Positions 52,165 to 60,149 of a DNA stretch of 64,000 nt are shown here, one piece after another. This DNA is from Agrobacterium tumefaciens (GTDB lineage Bacteria; Pseudomonadota; Alphaproteobacteria; Rhizobiales; Rhizobiaceae). The stretch spans positions 496,001 through 560,000 of the forward strand of contig NZ_JXQV01000030.1 in NCBI RefSeq assembly GCF_000834635.1. The letters run 5' to 3'. Under the pieces are notes generated by a model. It did no database searches, was not told the origin of the DNA, and worked only from the letters and a program-made list of their open reading frames with translations. The position numbers and the translations under genes were made by a program. Every line of letters starts with the position of its first letter. The first letter of the stretch is position 1.

Positions 52165-52649
52165 TGTCTCTTCCTTGCCCGACCGAGCGTCGAGCATGCC
52201 GTTATGGTCAGTGGAATCCATAGGGCCGAAATATGTTGCAACGCCGCTGTGGTTATCGCAGCCACGCTCTCTCTGCAAGAGATTAAGTGCCATTTCAAGC
52301 CAATCGTGACTTGGACACCAAATTCTCTTGCCCCATTATATGCACAAAAAACCCTAAAGATACTGCTAACCGCTTCAATCGATTAGACAATATCCATTTT
52401 GCGCATCATGCCAAATCGTCGCAAATTTTTGTCCACAATGGAACAAAAAAATGGCGAAAAATTCCATGGAGACTTGAGCGTGATTGACAAGAAATTTGGC
52501 GGGAAATGCAATGTGACAAAAGGATGCAGTCAGCGAATGGAGCGAAGCCAAAAGCAACATAGTTGAAGCTTTTCGACTGAGCTGACAAAAGGCAAAAATA
52601 CCCTTGGGAACCTTGCAAAGTCTTACGATTGATCTGGAGGAGAATAAAA
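52165..52649 (-). promoter_or_regulatory. leader/promoter region of the nuo operon
   Basis: 485 bp between tRNA-Asp and nuoA with no gene. On the minus strand a TATAAT-like hexamer lies at 52335-52340, about 170 bp before the nuoA ATG. I found no good -35 at a 17-bp spacing, so the promoter is tentative. The region becomes AT-rich beyond 52300. Confidence 0.35.
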
Positions 52650-52726
52650 TGGCGCGAGTGACGGGGCTCGAACCCGCGACCTCCGGCGTGACAGGCCGGC
52701 ACTCTAACCAACTGAGCTACACCCGC
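52650..52726 (-). tRNA. tRNA-Asp (GTC), copy 1
   Basis: The minus strand folds as a 77-nt cloverleaf: acceptor GCGGGTG/CACTCGC, D-loop with GTAGCTCAGTTGG, anticodon loop CTGTCAC (anticodon GTC), T-arm GGTTCGAGCCCC, discriminator G and encoded CCA. It is identical to the next copy. Confidence 0.95.
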
Positions 52727-52769
52727 GCATTTTAAGGATCTTTCAGATCCGTAGACTTCGAGGAAGGAA

Positions 52770-52846
52770 TGGCGCGAGTGACGGGGCTCGAACCCGCGAC
52801 CTCCGGCGTGACAGGCCGGCACTCTAACCAACTGAGCTACACCCGC
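52770..52846 (-). tRNA. tRNA-Asp (GTC), copy 2
   Basis: A second copy identical over the full 77 nt, separated from the first by 43 bp. On the minus strand it is the upstream one. The two are a direct repeat and probably co-transcribed. Confidence 0.95.
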
Positions 52847-53455
52847 ACATTCCTTAAAAGACTGGCCGAAACCCGCCTTACGAACTTGCCTCTGCAGTTC
52901 GTTGAGCGGCTAACTAAGGCGTTCGTGTTTGAGTGTCAAGCAAGTTTCACGACAAAAGAATAAGCTTGTGCATTTTGCATTCACAAACTTCCGTAGATGC
53001 CCGGTTTCCCGGCATTTTCGCTCAACGCTTTTTTTTCGCAAAGACCCGCATAGTTTTCCACAGGCATCCAGATCTGCTTCCTGAAGCGAATCTCTGCGAT
53101 CTGCCGAACGGTTCGAAACGCCATTGCGTGGATCATGTTCAGCGTCGCCCGCTTTCAGTCCTTTAGTGACACGCGTCGCAGAGATGGATTCGCGCAAAAA
53201 GAGGTCAGCGTCAGATAGGTAAGCGCCGCAGCCTGCCCTGCCGTCATTTAGAGGCAATCAGCGGAAAAATCTGCATATCCGGCTCAAAGCCCTAGGAATC
53301 AGGCTTTTCGGGGCTGAAACACGGCCGTCCAGATGGGGCCTATCCACACAAAAAGCAAAAAAAACAAAAAAACTTCATAAAAGCCCTTGCGGTTTTTTTC
53401 CGATCCTAATAGATCACGGCCACCGACGCGGCGGACATGATCTGCAAGACGCGAA
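52847..53455. other. 609-bp spacer between tRNA-Asp and tRNA-Val genes
   Basis: No convincing ORF. It should hold the divergent promoters of tRNA-Asp (minus) and tRNA-Val (plus), but I cannot fix hexamers. An A/T tract (53350-53400) precedes the tRNA-Val side. Confidence 0.5.
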
Positions 53456-53531
53456 GGGCGATTAGCTCAGTTGGTAGAGCGCCTCGTTTACACCGAGGAT
53501 GTCGGGAGTTCGAGTCTCTCATCGCCCACCA
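53456..53531 (+). tRNA. tRNA-Val (TAC), prophage attachment site
   Basis: A 76-nt cloverleaf with acceptor GGGCGAT/ATCGCCC, D-arm TAGCTCAGTTGGTAGAGC, anticodon loop TTTACAC (TAC, valine), T-arm GAGTTCGAGTCTC and encoded CCA. An integrase gene begins 92 bp downstream on the same strand, the normal geometry for a tRNA-3'-end integration site. Confidence 0.95.
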
Positions 53532-53535
53532 TTCT
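53500..53535 (+). other. candidate attL (tRNA-Val 3' end)
   Basis: Tyrosine-integrase elements usually recombine within the 3' half of a tRNA gene and regenerate it. The junction between tRNA-Val and the phage integrase therefore probably lies in this segment. The matching attR is outside the window, so the core cannot be proved here. Confidence 0.4.
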
Positions 53536-53589
53536 ATCCCCTTGATTTCATTCAGACCCCTTGCGCTACAAGCGTTTTCGCCCATATTG

Positions 53590-53611
53590 ACGTCACAAAT
53601 CACGTCACAAA
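53590..53611 (+). repeat. direct repeat upstream of the integrase
   Basis: ACGTCACAAA occurs at 53590-53599 and again at 53602-53611, a 12-bp period (one helical turn plus), between the tRNA and the integrase ATG. Repeats of this type often are arm-type integrase or excisionase binding sites; that role is inferred. Confidence 0.45.
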
Positions 53612-53623
53612 AATGGGTTTCGC

Positions 53624-55189
53624 ATGGCTGGCACTCTCCGGCACTGGAAAGAACGAAACGGGCGCTATTCAGCGCGACTCGTTATTCCGCCTTATCTCCG
53701 TCCTTACCTCGACAACAAGGCAGAGCTGGAAATCCAGCTAGGCGGCGACCGGCGCACCGCGCTAAGGAATCACGCCGCCGCCGTTGCATCGATTCAGCGG
53801 CAAATCGGCATTGCGCGGCAGAAGCATGAGGCAGCGACCGGCCAACAGCCAAAAGCGGCACCCTACCCGCTCACAGCGCAGCAAATCGCTCTTCGGGACT
53901 ACGAGAGCCAAATTACCTTTGATGCGGAGATTCGGGCGCACCATCCGGGATATTCCCAGATGGGTATGGATGCCGATGAAGGGCGCAGGTTCCGCGATGG
54001 GTTCGCCGGAAAGCTGACCGATGACCAACTGGACGAACTCGTGGGCTTGCGCGTCCAGCGCTTCGCACTGTCCGGCAATACCGATGTTGTGAAAGGCACG
54101 CCGGAATGGCGATCATTGGCACAAGCGCTGTGCGTGTCGTCATATGAAGCTATGATCCGGCAAGACGAACGCGACGAAGGAAACTTTACGGGCGCACCTG
54201 TCCACCCCCTGCTAGCCGATGCAACACCTGTTATCGATGACGAAGCCGTTCCGGTCACGTTCGACAGCATAATAGATGACGAGGTAAAGCGCCGTTCGCG
54301 TGGAAAGAACGCAAAGCCCCTGCCGGATCGGACAGTGAAAAAATATCGCGATCATTGTTCCGCGTTCGCAAAGTGGCGCAAGAGTAAGAATGCCCTGACC
54401 GTTACCGCCGCAGAAGGCAAAGGGTGGATAGAATCATTGCAGGACGCGGGCGAACTCGGCAACCGGACCGTGAAGGCCATGCTTCAGAACCTACGCACCG
54501 TCATGAATTGGGGACGCCAAAACGATCCGGCAAACTTCTTCCCGGCTGGGAATCCTCTCAACGGTATCAAAGCGCCTGATTTCACTACCCTCCCCTCATA
54601 TCTCCGCGCCTTCACTATGGACGAGGCCAAACTTGTCTTGGCCGCCGCTCGTATAGAAGAGAAACCGATGCTTCGGTGGATACCTTGGCTTTGCGCCTAT
54701 TCAGGCATGCGTGTGAGCGAAGCCGGGAATCTCCGCAAGGAAGACTTCTTTGAATTGAATGGCCGGTGGTTCTGGAAGGTTACAACAGTCGGCGCACGAT
54801 CATTGAAGACAGCCAGCAGTGAGCGTCGTATCCCGGTTCACAAGGCGCTCACAGATGAGGGCTTGATTGAATTCGTCAAAGCTGCGAAGCCCGGTCGCCT
54901 GTTCAAAGGTGACACAAAAGATGCGGTGCTTATCCAGCCCCGTATCAGCACATGGGTTCGCAGCTTCATTCCGTTCGACAAACGCCCAGAGCTATCCCCG
55001 AACCACGGCTGGCGTCACCTGTTTGAAGATTTGTGCCGTCGCGATCATGTGCCAGAGGATGCCCGGAACTACATCACCGGGCGCACGGATGGCGGTTCGC
55101 AAGAACTGTATGGCCGTAGCGAAGTCATGCTTCCGGGACTTGCAAGTGCGATTGATCAAATCATACCGCTGCCCATAGATAAGAAATAA
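53624..55189 (+). CDS. tyrosine-type site-specific integrase
   Basis: Catalyses integration and excision of the element. Of 521 residues, the first ~40 (RHWKERNGRYSARLVIPPYL) are a DUF6538-like DNA-binding start found in alphaproteobacterial integrases. Residues ~215-310 form a core-binding SAM-like region (DRTVKKYRDHCSAFAKWRKS). The catalytic part has R363 in AYSGMRVSEAG, HGWRH (H-x-x-R) and the nucleophile Tyr in SQELYGRSEVML. All catalytic positions appear intact. It follows tRNA-Val by 92 bp. Confidence 0.93.
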   Translation: MAGTLRHWKERNGRYSARLVIPPYLRPYLDNKAELEIQLGGDRRTALRNHAAAVASIQRQIGIARQKHEAATGQQPKAAPYPLTAQQIALRDYESQITFDAEIRAHHPGYSQMGMDADEGRRFRDGFAGKLTDDQLDELVGLRVQRFALSGNTDVVKGTPEWRSLAQALCVSSYEAMIRQDERDEGNFTGAPVHPLLADATPVIDDEAVPVTFDSIIDDEVKRRSRGKNAKPLPDRTVKKYRDHCSAFAKWRKSKNALTVTAAEGKGWIESLQDAGELGNRTVKAMLQNLRTVMNWGRQNDPANFFPAGNPLNGIKAPDFTTLPSYLRAFTMDEAKLVLAAARIEEKPMLRWIPWLCAYSGMRVSEAGNLRKEDFFELNGRWFWKVTTVGARSLKTASSERRIPVHKALTDEGLIEFVKAAKPGRLFKGDTKDAVLIQPRISTWVRSFIPFDKRPELSPNHGWRHLFEDLCRRDHVPEDARNYITGRTDGGSQELYGRSEVMLPGLASAIDQIIPLPIDKK

Positions 55190-55199
55190 TCACAATTTT

Positions 55200-55219
55200 C
55201 TGAAAATCGTCATTTTCAG
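55200..55219. terminator. short palindrome after the integrase gene
   Basis: CTGAAAAT and ATTTTCAG flank a CGTC loop, 10 bp past the integrase stop. There is no T-run, so it may be a weak terminator or an operator for the structural operon. Confidence 0.4.
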
Positions 55220-55244
55220 GATTCACACGCGATTCTTCATGTGA

Positions 55245-55277
55245 GACAATATTCCTAGTTTAAAAAGGAATATTGTC
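55245..55277. promoter_or_regulatory. perfect 11-bp inverted repeat just before the portal gene
   Basis: GACAATATTCC (55245-55255) and GGAATATTGTC (55267-55277) are exact inverse repeats around an 11-nt A/T-rich loop, ending 3 bp before the portal ATG. The right arm includes the AGGA ribosome-binding site, so the same sequence could be a repressor operator or an RNA hairpin that hides the ribosome-binding site. Confidence 0.6.
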
Positions 55278-55280
55278 CTT

Positions 55281-56501
55281 ATGGGATTCTGGAATGAGGT
55301 GAAGACGAAAGTTGGTTTGGGAGAGCGTAAAGCCTACGCCCTGTCCGATCCTGCCGTCGAACAATTGTTTGGCGTCCGCTCATCTGCAAGCGGCGTTAAT
55401 GTCGGCGGGACTTCCGCGCTCTATATTCCCGCAGTCTTGCAAGCCGTCCGACTGATCTCGGAAAGTGTTGGTTCGCTCCCGGTCAAGCTCTACCGCGAAT
55501 CTAGCGGCACAAAAGAAGTCGCGACCGACCATTCTGCCTTGAAGATCGTCCACAAGAGGGCGAATGAATGGACAGGTGCCGGAGGGATTCGCACCGATCT
55601 GACTGCCGATGCGCTTATACATGGGAATGGCTTTGCGCGTGTCGTTCGCTATCCAGACGGACGCCCTTACGAGTTGATCCGCCTCAAACCCGGCACCGTT
55701 TACGTTATCGAAGACCTCGACGGAGCTGCCCCGCCTGTTTATCGGGTATCTGAATTCGGCGGTTCGACAGAATATCCTCATACTGAAATTCTCCACATCC
55801 CCTCTTTCCTCGGTCGTGCCCCTCTCTCATTCGGCAGGGAGGCGATTGGACTTTCTGTCGTTCTGGAACGCGACGCCGCGCAACTGTTCGCCAGCGGACG
55901 CCGTCCCTCTAGCATCATTTCTAACGAAAAGACGCAGGGTGGGGAGAGTGGCGCGAACGCCATTACCAACATCCGCAAGTCGTTTCGAGAATGGCAGCGC
56001 AGCACATCCGGCGACCCCTTGATTATGGATAGCGGCTGGAAATATGACGCCCCGGCCATGACCAGCACCGACGCGCAATTTCTTGAGCACCGGCTTGAAC
56101 AGGTCCGCGAAATTGCCCGTGTCTTCGGCGTCCCGCCGACGATGCTATTCGAGCTTACTCGCGGCACATGGTCCAACACCGAACAGATGGGCGCGCAGTT
56201 CCTTCAGCTTTGCCTTCGGCCTTGGCTGGACACTTGGCAGGATGCGCTTGCCACCGTGCTTCTCACAGAGGACGAACACGACACCCATTATTTCGAATTT
56301 AATACCGATGACCTCATGCGCGCCGATGCTGCCAGCCGCACTGCAAACATGACGGCACTTATTGCGGCCCGTGTCCTTGCCCCGAACGAAGCCCGTGCAA
56401 TCCTCAATCTTCCGCCGCTCCCGGGTGGTGACGAACTTATCAACCCCCACACCACCAGCAGCGCCGCGCCGTTTACCGCCCCGGTGGAGGAACCCGCATG
56501 A
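55281..56501 (+). CDS. phage portal protein, HK97 family
   Basis: Forms the DNA entry ring of the capsid. Its 406 residues show YIPAVLQAVRLISESVGSLP, then VKLYRESSG, then LIHGNGFARVVRYPDGRPYEL, and RIARVFGVPP-type segment EIARVFGVPPTMLFE plus TWSNTEQMGAQFLQLCLRPW. This matches the HK97/GTA-type portal. It is first in a run of genes that overlap by a few bases. No small or large terminase precedes it, which is unusual. Confidence 0.92.
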   Translation: MGFWNEVKTKVGLGERKAYALSDPAVEQLFGVRSSASGVNVGGTSALYIPAVLQAVRLISESVGSLPVKLYRESSGTKEVATDHSALKIVHKRANEWTGAGGIRTDLTADALIHGNGFARVVRYPDGRPYELIRLKPGTVYVIEDLDGAAPPVYRVSEFGGSTEYPHTEILHIPSFLGRAPLSFGREAIGLSVVLERDAAQLFASGRRPSSIISNEKTQGGESGANAITNIRKSFREWQRSTSGDPLIMDSGWKYDAPAMTSTDAQFLEHRLEQVREIARVFGVPPTMLFELTRGTWSNTEQMGAQFLQLCLRPWLDTWQDALATVLLTEDEHDTHYFEFNTDDLMRADAASRTANMTALIAARVLAPNEARAILNLPPLPGGDELINPHTTSSAAPFTAPVEEPA

Positions 56502-56908
56502 GTGAATATCGCGCATTCTTTGGTGACGGCGTAAAGCCGTTTGCCTTTCCAACCCGCGAACTCATTGAAGAGCTTGAGCGCAAGACAGGGCAAGGCGTCG
56601 GCGCACTGTTCCGCCGTTTCCGCTCCAGCGACTACAGCTTTTCAGACGTAACCGAAGTTATCCGGCTTGGCCTGATCGGTGGCGGCACCACGCCCGCCGA
56701 TGCCGACAAGCTCGTTTCCGTCTACGCCATCGGTCGCCCCCTGGCCGAAGTTTTCGCCGTCGCGGATGGCGTCATCACATCGCTGTTCTTCGGCTCCGAC
56801 GACACAGCACAAGTTCCGGCGATCCATCCAGATGATGTGCAGCAAGCCGCCGTTTCTGGTGATCTCAGCGCCGCCGTGAACGAAGCGCTGAAGGAAAGCG
56901 GCCTATGA
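56498..56908 (+). CDS. GTA gp10-like tail protein
   Basis: A 136-residue protein. LIEELERKTGQGVGALFRRF, SDVTEVIRLGLIGGG and the later VYAIGRPLAEVFAVA resemble the GTA gp10 family (tail tube/tail-assembly chaperone group). It overlaps portal and capsid genes by 4 bp each. Position between portal and capsid is odd for a tail protein. Family call from pattern; not verified. Confidence 0.65.
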   Translation: MSEYRAFFGDGVKPFAFPTRELIEELERKTGQGVGALFRRFRSSDYSFSDVTEVIRLGLIGGGTTPADADKLVSVYAIGRPLAEVFAVADGVITSLFFGSDDTAQVPAIHPDDVQQAAVSGDLSAAVNEALKESGL

Positions 56909-58446
56909 CCGAAGCCGAAAACCTCGAAATCAAGGCAGACGTGACCATTGACGACACTGGCACCGTGACCGGCATCGCATGGCCATTCGGTAAACCAGAC
57001 AGCTACGGCGATTTGATCGAACCGGATGCCTTCAGCTTCGCACCCGAAATTCCCATGCTTCTTGAGCATGACGGACGGAAGGTTGTCGGCATCTGGAACA
57101 GCCATTCCGTTACGGAAAACGGTCTTGAGGTCAAAGGACGGCTGTTTGTCGAAGGTGTTGCGCCCTCAAAAGAAGCCCGCCGCCATCTCAAAGCTGGCGT
57201 CATGCGTGGCCTGTCCATCGGCTACACGCTCCACGAACACAAGGCCCGCCCTGAAGGCGGTCGCGTTCTAACCCGCCTCACCATCAACGAAATCAGCTTG
57301 TGCCGCCGTCCTGTCCACCCGGACGCACGGACCATTGAAGTTAAATCCATCATCGAAGGAAATAGCATGGAAAACGAAGCTCAGACACAGCCGGAAGTAA
57401 AATCCGATCCGGTTGCCAGTGCCGAAGAGGTCAAGGCTCTCAAAGATGAGATTGCAACGATCAAGGCAAAGATGAACCGCCGCCCCGGTGCATCGAATAA
57501 CAATCATCCTGCCGCCGCGAATGACAACCCTAACGAGGTCAAGGCATTCACAGATTTCTTGCGCTCCGGCGATGCCAGCGAAGTTAAATCGCTTGGCTTT
57601 GGCTCCCCGTCTACCGGCGGCATTCTCGCCCCCGAAACCGTCTCGACTTCGATCCTCGAAAAGATCGCGGAGTTTTCGCCTGTTCGTGGCCTTGCGCAGA
57701 CTATCGCCATGTCCGGCCCACTGCTTCAGCTTCCACGCCTTGTGGATGAAGTGACGGTCGGTGAAGTCGGCGAAACCACCAACCGCCCTGAAAGCGAACC
57801 CACGTTCGACCAGATCGACGTCAAAGCGTTCGAAATGGCCGTCATTGTGCCAGTCACGCGCATTCTTCTGGAAGACGCCCAGATTGATCTTGCCGCCTAC
57901 CTGTCCAACCATATCGCCCGCCGTTTCGGCCAGAAAGAAGCGGCATGGTTCGTGAAGGGCAATGGGACGTCACAAGCTGAAGGCGTATTGAACTCGGCAG
58001 ACGTGCAGGAAGTCGAAGGCTCTTTTGCACAGGGCGATATCGCCGCTGATAGCCTCATTGATCTCTTTTACAAGATCAAGACGGCTTACAGCACGAACGG
58101 ATCGTGGCTCATGAACCGCTCCACCATGGCGACCGTCCGCAAGCTCAAAGACACGGATGGCACGTATTTGTGGCAACCGTCCATCACGGCAGGCCAGCCG
58201 CCGCTCTTGCTCGGTCGCCCTGTCTTCGAAGGCGTTGATATGCCAGATGTTGCCGTCGATGCCACACCGGTTGTCTTCGGTGACTTCGCAAACGGTTATG
58301 CCGTTGCTGATCGCGTTGGCTTCGACATCATCCGCGATGATCTCACGGGTGCCGGTAACGGTATCGTCAAGCTCCACGCCCGCCGTCGTGTTGGTGGCCG
58401 CGTGATTATGGGCGAAGCACTCGCAAAGCTGAAGATCGCCGCATAA
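56905..58446 (+). CDS. fused prohead protease and HK97-fold major capsid protein
   Basis: One 513-residue frame contains both proteins. Residues ~1-150 are an HK97-type prohead protease: MLLEHDGRKVVG (H55), GLSIGY (S104) and NEISL (E129) as a plausible His-Ser-Glu triad. Residues ~155-225 form a charged, coiled scaffold-like delta region (SAEEVKALKDEIATIKAKM), and ~230-513 is the HK97 capsid (GSPSTGGILAPETVST, MNRSTMATVRKLKD, FGDFANGYAVADR). An in-frame ATG at 57367 (M155) has AAGGA 6 nt upstream, so the capsid part could also be made separately. No stop or frameshift separates the two. Confidence 0.92.
   Translation: MTEAENLEIKADVTIDDTGTVTGIAWPFGKPDSYGDLIEPDAFSFAPEIPMLLEHDGRKVVGIWNSHSVTENGLEVKGRLFVEGVAPSKEARRHLKAGVMRGLSIGYTLHEHKARPEGGRVLTRLTINEISLCRRPVHPDARTIEVKSIIEGNSMENEAQTQPEVKSDPVASAEEVKALKDEIATIKAKMNRRPGASNNNHPAAANDNPNEVKAFTDFLRSGDASEVKSLGFGSPSTGGILAPETVSTSILEKIAEFSPVRGLAQTIAMSGPLLQLPRLVDEVTVGEVGETTNRPESEPTFDQIDVKAFEMAVIVPVTRILLEDAQIDLAAYLSNHIARRFGQKEAAWFVKGNGTSQAEGVLNSADVQEVEGSFAQGDIAADSLIDLFYKIKTAYSTNGSWLMNRSTMATVRKLKDTDGTYLWQPSITAGQPPLLLGRPVFEGVDMPDVAVDATPVVFGDFANGYAVADRVGFDIIRDDLTGAGNGIVKLHARRRVGGRVIMGEALAKLKIAA
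57356..57369 (+). promoter_or_regulatory. internal ribosome-binding site and ATG of the capsid domain
   Basis: AAGGA at 57356-57360 and ATG at 57367 are correctly spaced (6 nt) and in frame with the capsid. It sits exactly at the protease-capsid boundary. Confidence 0.5.
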
Positions 58447-58448
58447 CC

Positions 58449-59051
58449 ATGGAAAAACGGCGCGCATACGAACAGGTAGAAATCAGTCATGGTGGTCACA
58501 CCCTGACCCTTCGCCCTTTGTTGCGCGCCGCAACCATCCTTGAACAGCGCCACGGCCTTCCGGCTCTCCATAAGGCGCTGCACGATCTCAACATCACAAT
58601 CATTTCCGAAATCTTGGCGTTGACGAGCCGTCAAGATGCAGCGGCGTTGCTGTCCGCCATCACGGCAACGCCGCTTCTTCCTTTTTGCCTGTCCGTCCGC
58701 GCACCGCTGACAGAACTTGTTTCCATGCTTACACCAGCATCCGAACCGACCGCCAAACACAAAGCTCAAACAGGTAAGCCGGTTACGTGGGCCGAAGTTT
58801 ATGCCGCCCTATACGATCGTGCGACCGGCTGGCTTGGCTGGACACCAGAACAAGCATGGAACGCCACGCCGACCGAGATTAGCCGGGCGTATAAAGCCCA
58901 TCTGGAAAAGCTGAAAGCGATCTACGGTGGCGGCACCGACGATAAGGAACCCGACACGGAACAGGTAGAGCGCAATGTTGCCGCTGGCCTTGATCCTGAA
59001 TTTGATCGCTCCGGCCTTCAAGCCCTCAAGGGTCTTGGGGGAAAGCGATGA
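58449..59051 (+). CDS. tail assembly chaperone-like protein, two-part
   Basis: A 200-residue protein. The N-terminal part (~10-110; RAATILEQRHGLPALHKALHD) resembles the GTA gp10 type, and the C-terminal part (~115-165; GWTPEQAWNATPTEISRAY) resembles the tail-assembly-chaperone (TAC) family of GTA and related phages, where the two are usually separate frames. Here they are one protein. It begins 2 bp after the capsid gene and overlaps the HNH gene by 4 bp. Confidence 0.6.
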   Translation: MEKRRAYEQVEISHGGHTLTLRPLLRAATILEQRHGLPALHKALHDLNITIISEILALTSRQDAAALLSAITATPLLPFCLSVRAPLTELVSMLTPASEPTAKHKAQTGKPVTWAEVYAALYDRATGWLGWTPEQAWNATPTEISRAYKAHLEKLKAIYGGGTDDKEPDTEQVERNVAAGLDPEFDRSGLQALKGLGGKR

Positions 59052-59386
59052 ATCGGCCACCCCGTCTATGCTCATGCGGCACCATCGTTCCACACGGCCA
59101 GCTTTGCGAATGCCAGCGCCGCTTGAAGCGCGAACGCAATACCCGACACGACAACCGCCGCCCTTCAGCTGGTGCGCGTGGCTATAACCATGAGTGGCGC
59201 AAAGCCCGTGCCGAATACCTCACCATGCACCCAACATGCCGCATGTGTGGAAACCCCGCTACCGTGGTTGATCACATCATCCCGCACCGTGGCGACAAGC
59301 GCCTGTTCTGGCATCGGGCAAACTGGCAGCCCTTGTGCCAGCCCTGCCATGACCGGGTGAAGCAACGGCAGGAGCGCAATCAATGA
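59048..59386 (+). CDS. HNH endonuclease
   Basis: A 112-residue nuclease of the kind that assists large-terminase packaging cleavage. It has N-terminal cysteine pairs (LCSCG and LCECQ), then CRMCGNPATVVDHIIPHRGD and WQPLCQPCHDRVK, the His-His-Asn/His metal and zinc-stabilised fold. It lies 2.3 kb before the terminase genes; in HK97-like phages it usually sits next to them. Confidence 0.9.
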   Translation: MNRPPRLCSCGTIVPHGQLCECQRRLKRERNTRHDNRRPSAGARGYNHEWRKARAEYLTMHPTCRMCGNPATVVDHIIPHRGDKRLFWHRANWQPLCQPCHDRVKQRQERNQ

Positions 59387-59850
59387 CGCCCGCCACAATC
59401 CTTGAACATGACGGCATTGATCAACCCATTACCGAATGGGCGTTGGACTACGGCATTACCCCAGCCATCATCATTGCCCGGCTTGATCGCGGCCAGTCCG
59501 TTGCCGATGCCATTACCACGCCAATGCAGATCGGCTTTGGTGGGCAACGCCTTCCGGTCTTTCACCCGGAGCAACGCACTAAGCGTAAGCCCACTGGCCG
59601 AAAGTATCGCACTTACACTCATAATGGCGAGAGGTTGACCCTCGCAGCGTGGGCACTTCGTGCCGGGATAAACAAAGCCACCATCAGAAACCGAATTGAA
59701 AGTGGATGGAGCATGGCAGACGCCCTGTCCACGCCAGCACGCGCTAGGCCGGGGGTGGTCTCGAACTTTACCCCCTCGAAGGGGACCGGCGCGGGGAGCA
59801 CCTTCCAAGAGACCCCGAATATAACTTTTTCACAGGAAGCAGCCGAATGA
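59383..59850 (+). CDS. protein with duplicated helix-turn-helix-like unit
   Basis: A 155-residue protein with two ~32-residue units of the pattern WAxxxGIxxxxIxxRxxxGxSxxDAxxTP: residues 16-47 (ITEWALDYGITP) and 87-118 (LAAWALRAGINKATI), 71 residues apart. Each predicts a helix-turn-helix-like three-helix unit. A basic linker (RTKRKPTGRKYRTY) joins them and a disordered tail follows. It may bind DNA, perhaps in packaging or transcription. Overlaps the HNH and connector genes by 4 bp. No named family assigned. Confidence 0.7.
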   Translation: MTPATILEHDGIDQPITEWALDYGITPAIIIARLDRGQSVADAITTPMQIGFGGQRLPVFHPEQRTKRKPTGRKYRTYTHNGERLTLAAWALRAGINKATIRNRIESGWSMADALSTPARARPGVVSNFTPSKGTGAGSTFQETPNITFSQEAAE

Positions 59851-60149
59851 CAGGCATCACGCCGGAACTGGCGAAGCAACATATGCGCATCGATCACGGC
59901 GACGAAGACGCTTTGATCATGCTCTACATCGAAGCCGCCGAACAATATGTTGCCCACTACATCGGCAGGACGCTTGCCGATCTGAATCCGTTTCCGGCTG
60001 ATCTCAAGTTGGCAATCCTTCGGCTTGTCGCCTTCTATTATGAGTGCCGGAACATAGCCACGTTCGGTTTGTCCTCACAAATTGCGCCGCAAGGCGTTGC
60101 CGTGACGCTTGATAGCCACCGTGAAAAGTGGTTCCACGATGGCGAATGA
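59847..60149 (+). CDS. head-tail connector protein, gp6-like
   Basis: A 100-residue protein that forms a ring below the portal. ITPELAKQHMRIDHGDEDAL and IEAAEQYVAHYIGRTLADLN fit the phage gp6-like connector fold (helical, ~100 residues). It overlaps both neighbours. Confidence 0.82.
   Translation: MTGITPELAKQHMRIDHGDEDALIMLYIEAAEQYVAHYIGRTLADLNPFPADLKLAILRLVAFYYECRNIATFGLSSQIAPQGVAVTLDSHREKWFHDGE

Noticed and set aside
52406-52831. A 141-codon minus-strand frame over both tRNA-Asp genes
   Set aside because: It repeats because the two tRNAs are identical; this is tRNA sequence read as protein.
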